From contig NC_003282.8 of the NCBI RefSeq assembly GCF_000002985.6, positions 3,100,001-3,164,000 of the forward strand: a stretch of DNA of 64,000 bases, in the 5' to 3' direction. Positions 25,901-34,064 of the stretch are shown here, one piece after another (position 1 is the first letter of the stretch; every line of letters starts with the position of its first letter). The stretch is from Caenorhabditis elegans (lineage: Eukaryota > Nematoda > Chromadorea > Rhabditida > Rhabditidae). The notes beneath the pieces were generated by a model. That model had not been told where the DNA came from. It worked only from the letters and a program-made list of their open reading frames with translations, and searched no databases. A program made the translations under genes and the position numbers.

Positions 25901-28900
25901 TACTTGGAAATTGTTTTAGCATCTGCAAAAAGTATTTATTTATCAGTTTTGATAAGAAAAAACGAAAAAATTCGGTGAAAAACGAAAGAAAACAGGCGGA
26001 AAACAAAGCAAGATAAATGGCCGCTGAAACTTGTCGGCCCCTCGGCCATGGCCTAGAAACCACTTTTCCTCGTCCCTCGTGAGGAAAAAGTTGCAGTGGC
26101 AAAGTTTCCTCGACTAACACAAACCTTTCCAGATCCTTCCATAACGTGTGTTCCAGACAAAATAATCGGATCGTGCTCGGGGCTCTTCCTGATTTGATCC
26201 GATTCTCCTGTCAACGAGGACTCGTCCATTTTAAGATCATTCGATTGAATGATAATTCCGTCTGATGGAATCAAATCTCCGTACTTGATCTGGGCAATGT
26301 CACCGACGACGAGCTCATTCACGACGACTTGTACCGATTGACCGCCACGAAGGACGAAGAATCGATGTTCGGTTTCGATTTTCGCTTGGAGACCACGGAA
26401 TTGACGTTCCTTTGTGTAATCATTGAGAGCCGTGACCAGTACGACGACAATAACTGAGATGAGAATTGCGACACCTTCGATCCATCCGGCATCGTGTTCA
26501 CTGTCATCCGAACCCGCTGAAAATTGAGAGAAAAATTGGAATTTGAATGAAAAAAAATTCAATCTTATTTATAATTTCGAAGATTTTGCGATTTTCGGGT
26601 CTCGAAGCGAACAATTTTCTGTAATTCAACAAATTGTGCGCCTATAAAGGAGTACTGTAGTTTCCAACTCTTAGTTTTTTTTTCGGAATTGTGAAAATGT
26701 ATGAAATTCATCAAAGAATTAGCAACTACAGTAGTCTTTAAAGGCACACGATTTTTCAAATTTAAGAAAACCGGTCACTCACGCTCTCCTCAAAGCCGAA
26801 TAATTATTAGAGCGCGCTTGCAGCGCTTCGCGTTTCTGCATCCGTGGTATTTTGCCTTTCCACTGAAATAAGCAGCTTATAAGCTTATAAGCAGCTTATA
26901 AGCTTATAAGCAGCTTATAAGCTTATAAGCAGCTTATAAGCTTATAAGCTTATAAGCAGCTTATAAGCTTATAAGCTAATAAGCTTATAAGCTAATAAGC
27001 TTATAAGCTAATAAGCTTATACGCTTATAAGCTAATAAGCTTATAAGCTAATAAGCTAATATGCTTATAAGCTGCTTATTTCAGTGGAAAGGCAAAATAC
27101 CGCGGATGCAGAAATGCGAAGCGCTGCAAGCGCGCTCTAATAATTATTCGGCTTTGAGGAGAGCGTGAGTGACCGGTTTTCTTAAATTTGAAAAATCGTG
27201 TGCCTTTAAAGACTACTGTAGTTGCTAATTCTTTGATGAATTTCATACATTTTCACAATTCCGAAAAAAAAACTAAGAGTTGGAAACTACAGTACTCCTT
27301 TATAGGCGCACAATTTGTTGAATTACAGAAAATTGTTCGCTTCGAGACCCGAAAATCGCAAAATCTTCGCATTTGGGTAATAACACAATCATGTGTCGAT
27401 TTACGCAGCATGTGTACTCCAGGAGGAGAAGCTGTTTTTTAAACAGCTTCTATATGATGAAATTCAGGGGGTTTTGGAGGTTTTAGAAGAAAATCGAAAT
27501 ATTTACTGTTGAAAACCCAGGCAACTATATATTTTGGCTCGAAAGTTGGGAAAAAATCGATTTTTTGCTGTAAACTTTGAAAAAATCCAACAGAAAATGT
27601 CAATTTTCAGCCAGTTTTTCGGATTTTTTTTTGAATTTTTACATACTATTTTCCTATATTTTGGTAAACTTTTGATTATAAAAGTTGAAAATCAAGGTTA
27701 ATTTTCGCTGAAAAATTCGAAAAATGCACTAGAACATTGTCGTTTTCCGGGTAATTACACTTTCCAGCCAGTTTGTTGCAAAATGAGAGAAAGATTGGCG
27801 ATTTGAGTGCTAAAAATCGCGCCAAAATCGGTAAAATCTATCATCTTCTCCTCGCGGAGTACACGGCCGTGATTTTCTTCTTCCATCAAAAAAAAAAACT
27901 ATACCAGTATCTTCTCCAGGAGGTCTGTAGAATGAAAGAGCAAGTGATACGATTGCAGAAACAAGAAGAATAACAAGAGTGACGTCCTGAAAAAAAAAAC
28001 AATTTTTTGGATTTTTTTCTTTTTTTTTCAGAATTTTCCAGTGCTAGTCCCTCAAAAAAGAGGACCTTCCAATATTTTTTTCCGCCGAAAAAAAAAAAAA
28101 AACTTTTAGGTTGCCACAACCCACCCACTCATGCATATTCAATAATTTCCTTTTTTTTGCTTTTTTCTCGTCTTTTTTCTTTTTCTTGCTCATAAAAAGG
28201 CATACGGAGTAAGAGAAAAAAGGGAAAAATGTTTTAAATTAGAGTGCACGAGAATTATGGAGACGCAGAGAGAAACCTCTTGGGAGAGAGAGAGAGAGCA
28301 TTTATTCTTTTGAAAGAAGCTCTTGGGAAAATGAGGGAATTTTTTAGTTTTAGATAAATATTTGAATAAATAAAAGGTGAAGGGTGGGGGAATTTTTAGA
28401 GCTTTAAAAATTAAAAAAATTAAAAATTGCTTGAAATTCGCGAAAAAATGGGAATTTTTACTGAATTTCCACACATTTTAGGCACTATTTTAACAGAAAA
28501 TCGAACAATTCGTGAAAAAAAAAGCCAAAATCCATCCAAAATCACCGATTTTTGCATTTTTAGCGGCGGGAAAAAATAATTTTGAACATTTTTGAGGTTT
28601 TTCCAGGATTTTCCCCATTTTATGCACACATTTTTCGTGTTTTTTTATAGAGAAAAAATGACGATTTTAATGAAAAAATGAGAAAATCTTTTCAGAAAAA
28701 TGCAATTTTTCCAATAAAAAATTATCCAAACTCAGCTGAAATTTTGATTGAAAATTGGCATTTTCAAGTCTTTTTTACTGATTTTCTACACATTTTAGGT
28801 ATTTTTAAAAAGAAAAATCGAAATTTTCGAAAAAAAAAAAGAATCAAATCCAGTTAAAATTTCGTCGATTTTCACCATTTTTAGCGCTCAGGAATCAATT

Positions 28901-31369
28901 TTAATCAAATTTTCCATCAATTTTATGTGCATTTTTGGTGTTTTAAGAGAAAAAATGTCGATTTTAATGTCGAAAATCAATTTTTTTTTCCAACAAAAAT
29001 TGCCCAAATTCAGCTGAAATACTCATTTTTATTCAATTTTTCCTCTCAATTTTGTTTGAAAATTGGCATTTTCCCGGTATTTAATGAATATTTTCAGTCG
29101 TTGGGAACGAAATTAATCGAAAAAAAAATTAAGTTTTTAGTCTCAAAATTTCGAAAAAAAAAACTGACTAAAATCCCGGATTTTTGCCTAAATTGCCCAT
29201 TTTTATCGCAATTTTCAGTCAAATTACTGAAAAAAGTGCCAAAAAATCCACGAAAAACGCGGCGGAATTTGAAGGAAATTTGCCGTTTTTAGCCAAAATT
29301 TGAGTAATTTTTGCTCATTTTTCCGCCGCGAATTTTCACCTGAAGAGCCTCCCAAACAAGCTGTAAGAAGCATTTCGGTGGATGTGGTGGAATTTCATTG
29401 GCTCCGAACACGTTTCTTCGCCTTTCGAGCTCCTCTTCGTTGTTGGGCAGTCCATTATTGGGATCTGTTTTCAATCGTTCACACAGACCCGTTGTTCCTC
29501 CGTAATCTGTCTCGATCTTTTCTTTGGCTTCGGCGCTCCTGTAATGTAATAATAAAAAGATTAGCTTTTTTTGTTTCGTTGATTTATTAGTAATAAAAAT
29601 GGAGATAAAGCACTAGAAATGAGGGGTTTTTGCTGTAAAAAATCCGAAAAAAATGGGGTAAATTTTGCTTTTTCGGCAAGAAATTCACTTTTTAAATCGA
29701 ATTTCTGCTTTTTTTTATTGATTTTTAGTCTAAAAGCACCTTTTTAGTCTAAAAGCACACAAATTTGGTCACAATCAACTGGAAATGTGCCCCCAAAAAC
29801 AACAAAAATGTGAAAAATTGGACAGAAAATCAATAAAAACATTGGATTTCCGGCAGATTCCAGCGAAATGTATCCTTTTTTTTCCAAATTTGTAGCTAAA
29901 AATTCCGAAAAAATGTGGTGAATTTAGTTAAAATCTGCAATTTTTGGGGGCGGAAATCACATTTCCATCCTATTCTGGTTCAAAAATTTTCTCACAATCG
30001 ACTGGAAATGTGCGTAAAACGACAAAAATGGGCCAGAAAATCGATAAAAATTGGATATACGGGGCAGCTGCGGCGCGGAAAATGCAGATTTCAGCTAAAT
30101 TTAGCCCCTTTTTTCGAAATTTTCAGCCAATTCTCACTAAAAACTCTCAGTTTTTGGTCCGTCAGAGAAAAATATTTTATAGTGAGAATTGGCTAAAAAT
30201 TCCGAAAAAAAAGGGGATTTATATAGAATTTCTCTCCAATTTTGTGGATTTTTTGCTGATTCGGGTGCCTTTTTAGTCGATAAGTTTATAAATTTGGTCA
30301 TAATCGACTGGAAATGTGCCTAAAAACGACGAAAAAATCGCAAAATTAACGTAAATTCGATAAAAAAATTTATTGGACTTCCGGCTGCTGCGGCACGGAG
30401 AAATGCAGATTTCAGCTAAATTTAGCCCCTTTTTTTCGAAATTTTCAGTCCTTCAGAGAAATATATAGTGAGAATTGGCTGAAAATTCTGAAAAAGGAAC
30501 TAAATTTAGCTGAAATTCAATTTTTTTAAATAATTTTCGTCCAATTTTTTGCGAAATTAAGTGCATTGGTACATAAATTCGGTCCCAACCGACTGGAAAT
30601 GTGCCTAAAAATGGCAAAATATAACAGAAAATCGATAAAAATTGGATATACGGGGCAGCTGCGGCACCGAAAAATGCAGATTTCAGCTAAATTTAGCCCC
30701 TTTTTTCGAAATTTTCAGCCAATTCTCACTAAAAACTCTCAGTTTTTGGTCCGTCAGAGAAAAATATTTTATAGTGAGAATTGGCTAAAAATTCCGAAAA
30801 AATTGGGGATTTATATAGAATTTCTCTCCAATTTTGTGGATTTTTTGCTGATTTGGGTGCCTTTTTAGTCGATAAGTTTATAAATTTGGTCATAATCGAC
30901 TGGAAATGTGCCTAAAAACGACGAAAAAATGGCAAAATTATCGTAAATTCAATGCTGCGGCACGGAGAAATGCAGATTTCAGCTAAACTTAGCCCCTTTT
31001 TTTTCGAAATTTTCAGTCCTTCAGAGAAATATATAGTGAGAATTGGCTGAAAATTCTGAAAAAAGGAACTAAATTTAGCTGAAATTCAATTTTTTTAAAT
31101 AATTTTCGTCCAATTTTTTGCGAAATTAAGTGCATTGGTACATAAATTCGGTGCCAACCGACTGGAAATGTGCCTAAATGTGGCAAAATATAACAGAAAA
31201 TCAATGAAAATTGGATTTCCGACGGCTGCGGCACCGAAAAATGCAGATTTTTGCTAAATTTATCACTTTTTCAGGAATTTTTAGCCGAAATATGGTTTTT
31301 TTTGTTGCGTACTCACCTGTACTCCATAAGGGCGCGAAGCTCCTCCAGTGATGCACCATATTCGGGCAT
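3860..31369 (-). CDS. mca-3: Plasma-membrane calcium-transporting ATPase (P2B type), multi-exon with alternative 3' ends
   Basis: This gene encodes a PMCA, which exports cytosolic Ca2+ at the cell surface using ATP and is activated by calmodulin at its C-terminus. Every P2B landmark is present: TGES in the actuator domain, PEGLP in M4, CSDKTGTLT around the phosphorylated Asp (about residue 465), [20 protein letters not shown], and ILWVRGL..QTQ before the calmodulin domain. Coding exons, 5' to 3', are 31317-31369, 29340-29538, 27905-27986, 26125-26516, 24030-24138, 23745-23843, 21631-21681, 20846-20971, 17597-19656 and 16622-16789, then either 12051-12515 or 5178-5304 plus 3860-3906. All junctions keep phase. 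Including every internal exon gives about 1267 residues (proximal end) or 1170 (distal end), a normal PMCA length. A TTGCAG acceptor at 31374-31379 lies 4 nt before the ATG and could take a spliced leader or an upstream UTR exon. The symbol rests on memory of the three worm PMCAs and the YAC-style repeat context; mca-1 or mca-2 cannot be excluded by sequence alone. Confidence 0.9.
3907..5177. other. AT-rich PMCA intron without recognisable elements
   Basis: The sequence is almost entirely poly-T/poly-A runs with diverged internal repetition of AATTTTT-type words. No conserved element or coding exon was recognised. Confidence 0.5.
5178..5304 (-). CDS. mca-3: PMCA distal alternative calmodulin-binding exon
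   Basis: It encodes [20 protein letters not shown] followed by [20 protein letters not shown]. The first part is a second version of the calmodulin-binding helix with a different, more basic continuation. The acceptor is TTTTCAG. A strong GTGAGT donor follows AATCGCT (phase 1), so the exon probably continues to a short last exon. Read-through would instead add about 22 residues and stop at about 5110. Confidence 0.82.
5458..6141. mobile_element. Fold-back element, copy 2
   Basis: This belongs to the same family as 1652-2443, with a shorter centre. Both flanks carry TGTTTATGTGTGT, directly repeated at the element's ends (13 nt). That is longer than the 5-bp repeats flanking copies 1 and 4, perhaps because the target was a TG-rich repeat. 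It lies in the long intron between the alternative PMCA 3' exons. Confidence 0.85.
6330..7096. repeat. Two adjacent imperfect palindromes in PMCA intron
   Basis: The first (about 6330-6618) pairs GGCACCACGGTTTCAAGATC with GATCTTGAAAACGTGGTGCG. The second (about 6620-7096) pairs TAATGAAACTTCTCAAAA with its inverted partner and is centred near 6848 on AGCCGATAGGT..ACCTATCGGCTT. Neither contains a coding frame. A weaker inverted pair (CCTATCACTTATGA / CAAGTGATAGG) follows at about 7140-7380. Confidence 0.65.
8779..8975. repeat. CACGTGGTGTCAG-ended MITE, copy 1
   Basis: It begins CACGTGGTGTCAGAATGTC and ends GGCACCACGTG. Inside it has GATCTACAAAAAATGCGGGA and its inverted partner CCCGCATTTTTTGTAGATC. 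There is no coding capacity. Related copies lie at 22236-22425, 22771-22861, 36029-36175, 38952-39097, 51882-52051 and 56673-56935. Confidence 0.8.
9036..9569. repeat. Palindrome with TTAAAGGTGGAGTA-type end
   Basis: It starts TTAAAGGTGGAGTACCG and ends GACTACACCACCTTTAA. A strongly self-complementary core (about 9205-9435) is centred near 9310, around GTCGATGGGTGCACAAA and its inverse. The two outer ends come from related but different subfamilies (GTACCG versus GTCGAA), suggesting recombination between elements. Confidence 0.75.
9963..9974 (+). repeat. Poly-G tract (12 G)
   Basis: An uninterrupted run of twelve G residues lies in a G-rich stretch. It is a potential G-quadruplex within the PMCA 3' intron. 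Confidence 0.9.
10412..10960. repeat. Two abutting ATTACGGGAACACAAA palindromes
   Basis: The first element (10412-10612) is a tight palindrome with ATTACGGGAACACAAACTTC ends and GCGCGATATCTC arms. The second (about 10610-10960) starts with the same terminus and has TTGACGCGCAAAATGTCTC arms and a central TTTACGGGCTCGAT/ATCCCGTAAATCGA pair. They share the ATATTACGGG junction, so one probably inserted at the end of the other. Confidence 0.75.
11040..12050. other. Non-coding stretch beside proximal PMCA terminal exon
   Basis: A small palindrome at about 11055-11115 pairs GAGAACTACAGTAACC with GGTTACTGTAGTTTTTAAA. The rest is AT-rich. Minus-strand AATAAA motifs at about 11390-11395 and 11326-11335 could end the proximal PMCA transcript, giving a 3' UTR of 0.65-0.72 kb. 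This is inference from the motif only. Confidence 0.35.
12051..12515 (-). CDS. mca-3: PMCA proximal alternative C-terminal exon
   Basis: It encodes 154 residues plus a stop. It opens with [19 protein letters not shown], nearly the canonical PMCA calmodulin-binding helix (VVKAFRSSL), with [12 protein letters not shown] after it. The rest is low complexity: [24 protein letters not shown], an AATAAAAAP run, and ends [10 protein letters not shown]. The phase-0 TTTTCAG acceptor joins 16622-16789. It is mutually exclusive with the distal exon at 5178-5304. Confidence 0.88.
   Translation of the reverse strand, partial: LRVVKAFRSSLEEFDERRSIASTHSVQSMRGGFWSGGGRHTTTAASPEPAGQRIAMAAITHRQSPQPYPYYHHQQPRTPSPQPHIVVENGTSSGNNGQAATAAAAAPKAETNGKTEKVPLVQQWSPDTNSSYTQTQRSINKSMSLDTPVSVAHV
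12516..16621. other. 4.1-kb PMCA intron with repeats
   Basis: It contains a GGCAAAT-type fragment (about 12830-12895), a GA/GAG tract (13263-13280), a palindrome at 14023-14463, a (CAT)n run (about 14596-14620), poly-T and TG microsatellites (15240-15325), and AT-rich filler. No additional exon was supported. Confidence 0.5.
14023..14463. repeat. Palindrome with TTTAAAGGTGGAGTACCG arm
   Basis: The arms pair GGTGGAGTACCGAAATCCGA with TCGGATTTCGGTACTCCAC. The core around 14240 pairs GCGTCTAGAACTTAATTTTT with AAATTAAGTTCTAGACGACG. It is a second, more intact member of the family seen at 9036-9569 and 42123-42659. Confidence 0.8.
16622..16789 (-). CDS. mca-3: PMCA penultimate exon, entry to calmodulin domain
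   Basis: It encodes [20 protein letters not shown], an acidic linker, and then [16 protein letters not shown]. The last part matches the Q-ILW-RGL-R-QTQ segment that opens the calmodulin-binding region in PMCAs. It exits in phase 0 at a GTTAGT donor and can be spliced to either of two C-terminal exons. Confidence 0.88.
16790..17596. other. AT-rich PMCA intron
   Basis: This intron has poly-A and poly-T words throughout. No palindrome, coding exon or motif was recognised. Confidence 0.5.
17597..19656 (-). CDS. mca-3: PMCA main catalytic exon (M3 to M10)
   Basis: This 2060-nt exon encodes about 686 residues: M3 and M4 ([20 protein letters not shown]), the phosphorylation site [15 protein letters not shown], the nucleotide-binding domain ([10 protein letters not shown]), the hinge ([19 protein letters not shown]) and helices M5-M10, including [16 protein letters not shown] with the M6 Ca2+-site Asn and Asp. 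It ends [10 protein letters not shown] at a GTGGGG donor. No stop or frameshift interrupts it, so the pump should be active. Confidence 0.96.
19693..20279. repeat. Long inverted repeat in PMCA intron
   Basis: The left arm (TTAGACTCAAAATTG.., GACGGCTCAAAAAATGGCC) is matched by the right arm (GGCCATTTTTTGAGCCGTC..CAATTTTGAGTCTAATA). The centre near 19985 pairs GTCAATGGACAGCGAGATTT with AAATCTCGCCGTCCATCGAC. It belongs to the GACTACACCACCTTTAA family. It is non-coding. Confidence 0.75.
20846..20971 (-). CDS. mca-3: PMCA exon before M3
   Basis: It encodes a charged linker ([18 protein letters not shown]) followed by the conserved [16 protein letters not shown] that leads into M3. The phase is 1/1. 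The acceptor is TTTTCAG and the donor is GTGAGT. Confidence 0.87.
21631..21681 (-). CDS. mca-3: PMCA short exon (51 nt) in variable loop
   Basis: It encodes [18 protein letters not shown] across its junctions, between a TTTGCAG acceptor and a GTGAGT donor. The phase is 1/1 and the length is a multiple of three, so it can be included or skipped. It is Gly/Ala/Glu-rich and sits in the same cytosolic loop as the polyhistidine exon. Confidence 0.78.
21890..22085. repeat. Near-perfect 190-bp palindrome
   Basis: The arms pair CCAAACACAACAGGACCCAG with TGGGTTCTGTTGTGTTTGGC and TTTACGGAGCGCGTTAA with TTAACGCTCCGTAAA. It lies about 210 bp from the 51-nt alternative PMCA exon, in the intron between that exon and the polyhistidine exon. 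Confidence 0.8.
22236..22861. repeat. Two CACGTG-ended MITEs and microsatellites
   Basis: Copy 2 of the CACGTG family spans 22236-22425 and a partial copy spans 22771-22861. Between them are a (TA)n run (about 22480-22500), a CAT/ATC stretch (about 22605-22632) and a GAA run (about 22686-22705). A long (GT)n tract follows at about 22905-22940. All lie within the PMCA intron. Confidence 0.7.
23575..23960. repeat. GAC/GAA/GA microsatellites around the polyhistidine exon
   Basis: Clustered GACGAC, GAAGAC, GTAGTA and GAGAGA runs flank the exon at 23745-23843 on both sides. The exon's own CAT run fits the same trinucleotide-rich setting, so repeat slippage may have built the histidine tract. Confidence 0.6.
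23745..23843 (-). CDS. mca-3: PMCA polyhistidine cassette exon
   Basis: This 99-nt exon (33 codons, phase 1 on both sides) encodes RRSRSSVKS, nine consecutive histidines, then [14 protein letters not shown]. It has a good TTACAG acceptor and a GTAGTT donor. Its position corresponds to the variable 'site A' loop of mammalian PMCAs, where alternative splicing occurs near the phospholipid-sensitive region (family knowledge). Because length and phases preserve frame, it is probably a cassette exon. The surrounding intron is rich in GAC and GA microsatellites. Confidence 0.7.
24030..24138 (-). CDS. mca-3: PMCA exon 5, after actuator domain
   Basis: It encodes [20 protein letters not shown] then [16 protein letters not shown], matching the PMCA segment between the actuator domain and the variable loop before M3. 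Phase is 0 in and 1 out. It is followed leftward by three exons that all have phase 1 at both ends, so they could be skipped individually. Confidence 0.87.
24236..24992. repeat. Nested palindrome in PMCA intron
   Basis: An inner palindrome of the TTAAAGGTGGCGTAGTCGAA family (24311-24915) is enclosed by a second pair of arms (TGCAGTTTTCTGTTGTATTC on the left, inverted on the right near 24970-24990). A further partial GGTGGCGTAGTCGAA copy lies just outside on the left (about 24204). The arrangement suggests an inverted duplication of a region that already held an element. Confidence 0.75.
25033..25256. repeat. Short inverted repeat
   Basis: CAAGAAATGGGCGGAGCCTA at the left is matched by TAGGCTCCGCCCATTTCTTG at the right, with a second complementary pair near the centre (TTAGACAGTTTAACTTTAAA / TTCAACTGTCTAAG). 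It is non-coding. Confidence 0.7.
25315..26098. mobile_element. Fold-back element, copy 3 (diverged left arm)
   Basis: This belongs to the family of 1652-2443. The right arm is canonical, while the first 90 nt of the left arm have diverged (AAACGGGGGCCGAGAAAAAA replaces the CCTCACGAGGGACGAGG segment). Its right end lies 26 bp from the donor of PMCA exon 4. No clear target duplication was found. Confidence 0.8.
26125..26516 (-). CDS. mca-3: PMCA exon 4, M2 helix and actuator domain
   Basis: It starts with an acidic, variable stretch ([11 protein letters not shown]), then the M2 helix ([19 protein letters not shown]), then the actuator domain with [18 protein letters not shown] and the phosphatase loop DESSLTGES. 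It ends [10 protein letters not shown]. The GTTTGT donor lies only 26 bp from the end of a 0.78-kb fold-back element (25315-26098), so transposon insertion has come very close to the splice site. Confidence 0.9.
26565..27370. repeat. 800-bp palindrome with an AGCTTATA tandem core
   Basis: Two almost identical inverted arms (about 26575-26865 and 27078-27370) flank a core of TTATAAGC and GCTTATAAGCTAATAAGC repeats (about 26867-27075). The arms contain GCGCTTGCAGCGCTTCGCG-type and CCTTTAAAGACTACTGTAGT segments. The core is itself self-complementary. It lies in the PMCA intron between exons 3 and 4. Confidence 0.88.
27905..27986 (-). CDS. mca-3: PMCA exon 3, first transmembrane helix
   Basis: It encodes [20 protein letters not shown] followed by RPPGEDTG. 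This is the M1 helix and the first extracellular loop. Phase is 0 on entry and 1 on exit, which fits exons 2 and 4. The acceptor is TTTTCAG and the donor is GTATAG. Confidence 0.88.
27987..29339. other. AT-rich PMCA intron 2
   Basis: It has diverged internal repetition of ATTTT-rich blocks (GAAAAATCGAAATTTTC, AGCTGAAAT) and a GA run at about 28284-28297. No gene or palindrome was recognised. Confidence 0.45.
29340..29538 (-). CDS. mca-3: PMCA exon 2, cytosolic N-terminal domain
   Basis: It encodes about 66 residues including [16 protein letters not shown] and [12 protein letters not shown], the cytosolic N-terminal segment leading to M1 in PMCAs, and ends LQLVWEALQ just before the membrane. 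The acceptor is ATTACAG and the donor is GTGAAA. Confidence 0.88.
30052..31235. repeat. Tandem duplication, two copies of about 592 bp
   Basis: GGATATACGGGGCAGCTGCG begins at 30052 and again at 30644. The whole block, including TTGGTCCGTCAGAGAAAAAT and GTGCATTGGTACATAAATTC, is repeated head to tail with few differences (the second GGATATA block has a slightly shortened middle). Each unit contains a smaller inverted pair, AGCCAATTCTCACTA and its inverse. It lies in PMCA intron 1. Confidence 0.85.
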
Positions 31370-31373
31370 CTTT
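31317..31373 (-). CDS. mca-3: PMCA exon 1, start codon exon
   Basis: The ATG is at 31367-31369 on the minus strand and the exon encodes [17 protein letters not shown], ending with AG before a GTGAGT donor. The start is chosen because it is the first ATG after a TTGCAG acceptor, 4 nt upstream. The residues match the family's N-terminal element that precedes the first conserved LCERL-type segment. The following intron (29539-31316) is 1.8 kb and contains a ~592-bp tandem duplication. Confidence 0.8.
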
Positions 31374-32572
31374 CTGCAACGAAAAAAAATGAGAAAATTA
31401 TTTATTTATTTATTCTTTTTTTTAAGAAAAAAAACAACGCAATAACTATTTCTGAATGGTATGTGCTGCTGCTTCGATTATTGTGTGCTGTTATCGAACG
31501 GAAATACACACGCTGAGTCACCATGAAGAATGGGCAAATATATTTCTATCAGACCGCGAGGGCATTTTCAGACTTTACAGTGTGGAAAATTTTTATTTTT
31601 CCTTTTTTTTTCAAAGCAAATCTGTCCGGGAGAGGCCGTGACTCAACCTGTTGGGCAAAACTACAAGCCGATCGCGGCAAGTAAACGCGGAAAAGTAAAA
31701 AAAAAAAAAAAACGAAGCACAGAAAACAACAAGCAGCACACAAAAATAACAACGGCGGGCAAGCTGCTGCCATCGATATATAAAAATTGATCGATTTTAT
31801 TGATAACATTTGATAAAATAGAAAGCGCGCGCTGACTATTTTTCAACTATTTGAGTGCATTTTATAATTTTCTCGCTTGATTTTAGGAAAAAAATTTTAT
31901 ATTCGAAAAAACACCAATTTTCCACGTGTTTTTACGCTGAAAACCTCCAAATTTCCACGCGGAATTGTAAATGCAACAAAAAAGCATGTGAAATGACTCA
32001 AATGAGCCAGAAAAAAATGCTCTTGGCAGGGGTGTGTGGCGGAGAAGAAGGGGGGAAAAGGCATCTGCTGTTGTTTTTGAGGAGCTTCTCTCCCCCATCT
32101 TTTTCAGCCGCTGCTGCTCGTTTTCTGTGTTGTTTCCGGGGGGGCGCTAACAGACGCAGACGGCAAAATAAGTGAAAACCCGACGTCTTATTTCTTTTTT
32201 TGTTGCGTGTTCTTACGTTGATTATATGAAAAAGCTAAAAAGCTTTCTTGCAGGTAGTTGTAGTTGCACACAGATCTGAAAAATTGGAAATTGGGATGGG
32301 AAATCGCGAGAAAATAGGCGAGAAATTAAAATTTTCGAAAATGAAATTAGAAAATTTGTATGTTCGCGCCGCGGCGAGTACGGTGTGCAATTGTACGCAA
32401 TTAGTGTACGCAAGCACCGTTGCGCACCGTACCCGCGCGGGTGTTTTGAATTTAATAAAATGTGTTTTTTAATTAGATTTTTTGAGATTTAATTAGCGTT
32501 TCAAATTTAATATGTAAAGTATTTTTTGAGATAAAAATATTTAAAAAAAGCTCAAAGGCCCCAGAACGTTGG

Positions 32573-32944
32573 GTCTTGTTAGGTATTTGCCGATAAAACC
32601 GTTAATTCAAACTTTTTCAATTAATTTTGCAGATTTCGAAGCTTTTTTCGTCTTTTTCGTTATATTTTCCGTAGTTTTTTTATTTTTTGTTGATTTTTAC
32701 GTCAAAATGGTTTTCTTTAGCATTATTTCGAGGTTAAAATAAATTTAAAAGACGACAAATTCTTGAAAATTGGCGAAATCCGAGAAAAATGAATATTTCA
32801 TCGATTTTTGCATAAAAATCTTTAAAAACAACGAAAAACATAACAAAATCGTCGAAAAATTCTTGAAAATCGGCGAAACTAATTTAAAACATTTGAATTT
32901 CTTGTTTTACCGCCATTTACCTAATAACGAGACCCATTGCCCGT
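32573..32944. repeat. Imperfect inverted repeat with GGGTCTTGTTAGGTATTTG end
   Basis: The left end GGGTCTTGTTAGGTATTTG pairs imperfectly with the right end AATAACGAGACCCATTGCCC. GATAAAACCGTTAATTCAAA pairs with TTTGAATTTCTTGTTTTACC. A partial copy lies at 35774-36029, abutting a CACGTG MITE. Confidence 0.6.
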
Positions 32945-33764
32945 GGAGCGCGTTTCAACGTCAATTTCTAAAAAAAGGGGCCACAATACTTGCCTCTGAG
33001 TTTTTTCTCGGTCTGTTATTCTTGTTTTTCGAAAATTTGAAGTCAGAACGAGTTCATCATACGAATTGTCCCTCACTCTCTACCTTTTCGAACCAGCCTA
33101 CTACTGTATGCAGGTTTGTCTCGGCCCAATCGTTGATGCAACTGAAAACAAACGAAAACGTAAAATCGAATGAATATTTAATTTTTTTGTTCAAGCGTTT
33201 GAAAAATAAATTGAGAAACGCAACGGGACGGGCAGGAAGTTGAACGAAAAGACAAAAGATCGTCGTCGTCCCCGGGACTAAAAGTGTGTGGAGGGCCCCT
33301 ACCGAAAAAGTTTAGTTTGCAAGTGGCCAAAAAAAATGGGAAGGGATGAAGAAGACGAGACGAAGGCGAGAAAAAGATGGAAAGGAAGAAGAAGAAGAAG
33401 AAGTCGACGGCGACGTCTTCTCCGTGTGAAAAACGCAAAATAGTGACGGCGGGTCGCGCCGGATGAGAAAAAAGAAAAAAAGAAGAGCCCGCGCCGCCGA
33501 CGTCATCAAAAAAATTTTTTTTTAAGAGTGAGAACCAGAATCAAATAGAAAAAATGAATGACTAGAGTTTATTGGAAAATTGGAAGATTATTGTCCGCAA
33601 ATTGTGGGCGAAATAATTCCACAATTGATAAGGTTTTATCGATAGCAAATAAACTTTCCACAATGTATTTATGAATTTAAAATTAGTCAAGATATAGAGA
33701 AAACGAGGAAATTTGGTCAGAAATATTGGTCTTTTCATTAATATCGAGTTTTTCGTAGATGCAG

Positions 33765-34064
33765 ATATTACGGGAACCCAAATGCCTGAGAATGCGTCTT
33801 ACACAACATATTTGACGCGCAAAATATCTCGTAGCGAAAACTACAGTAATTTTTTTAATGGCTACTGTAGCCATTGTGTAGATTTACGGGCTCGATTTTT
33901 GAAATGAAGTGAAATAATTTATTTATTTAAAAATAGAAAATTGAAATTAAAGTAAACAAAAAATGTAGTCATTCCGAGAGTTACTGTAGTTTTCGGTACG
34001 AGATACTGTGCGCGTCAAATATGTTGTGCAATACGCATTCTCAGAATTCCGTGTTCCCGTAATA
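33765..34064. repeat. ATTACGGGAAC-ended palindromic element
   Basis: It begins ATATTACGGGAACCCAAATG and ends CCGTGTTCCCGTAATAAT. The arms contain TTGACGCGCAAAATATCTCG and its inverse. It is a full-length member of the family at 344-672 and 10412-10960. Confidence 0.8.

Noticed and set aside
32770..33243. A 157-codon plus-strand frame
   Set aside because: It begins inside an inverted repeat, is lysine/asparagine/phenylalanine-rich from AT bias, and crosses the repeat boundary.
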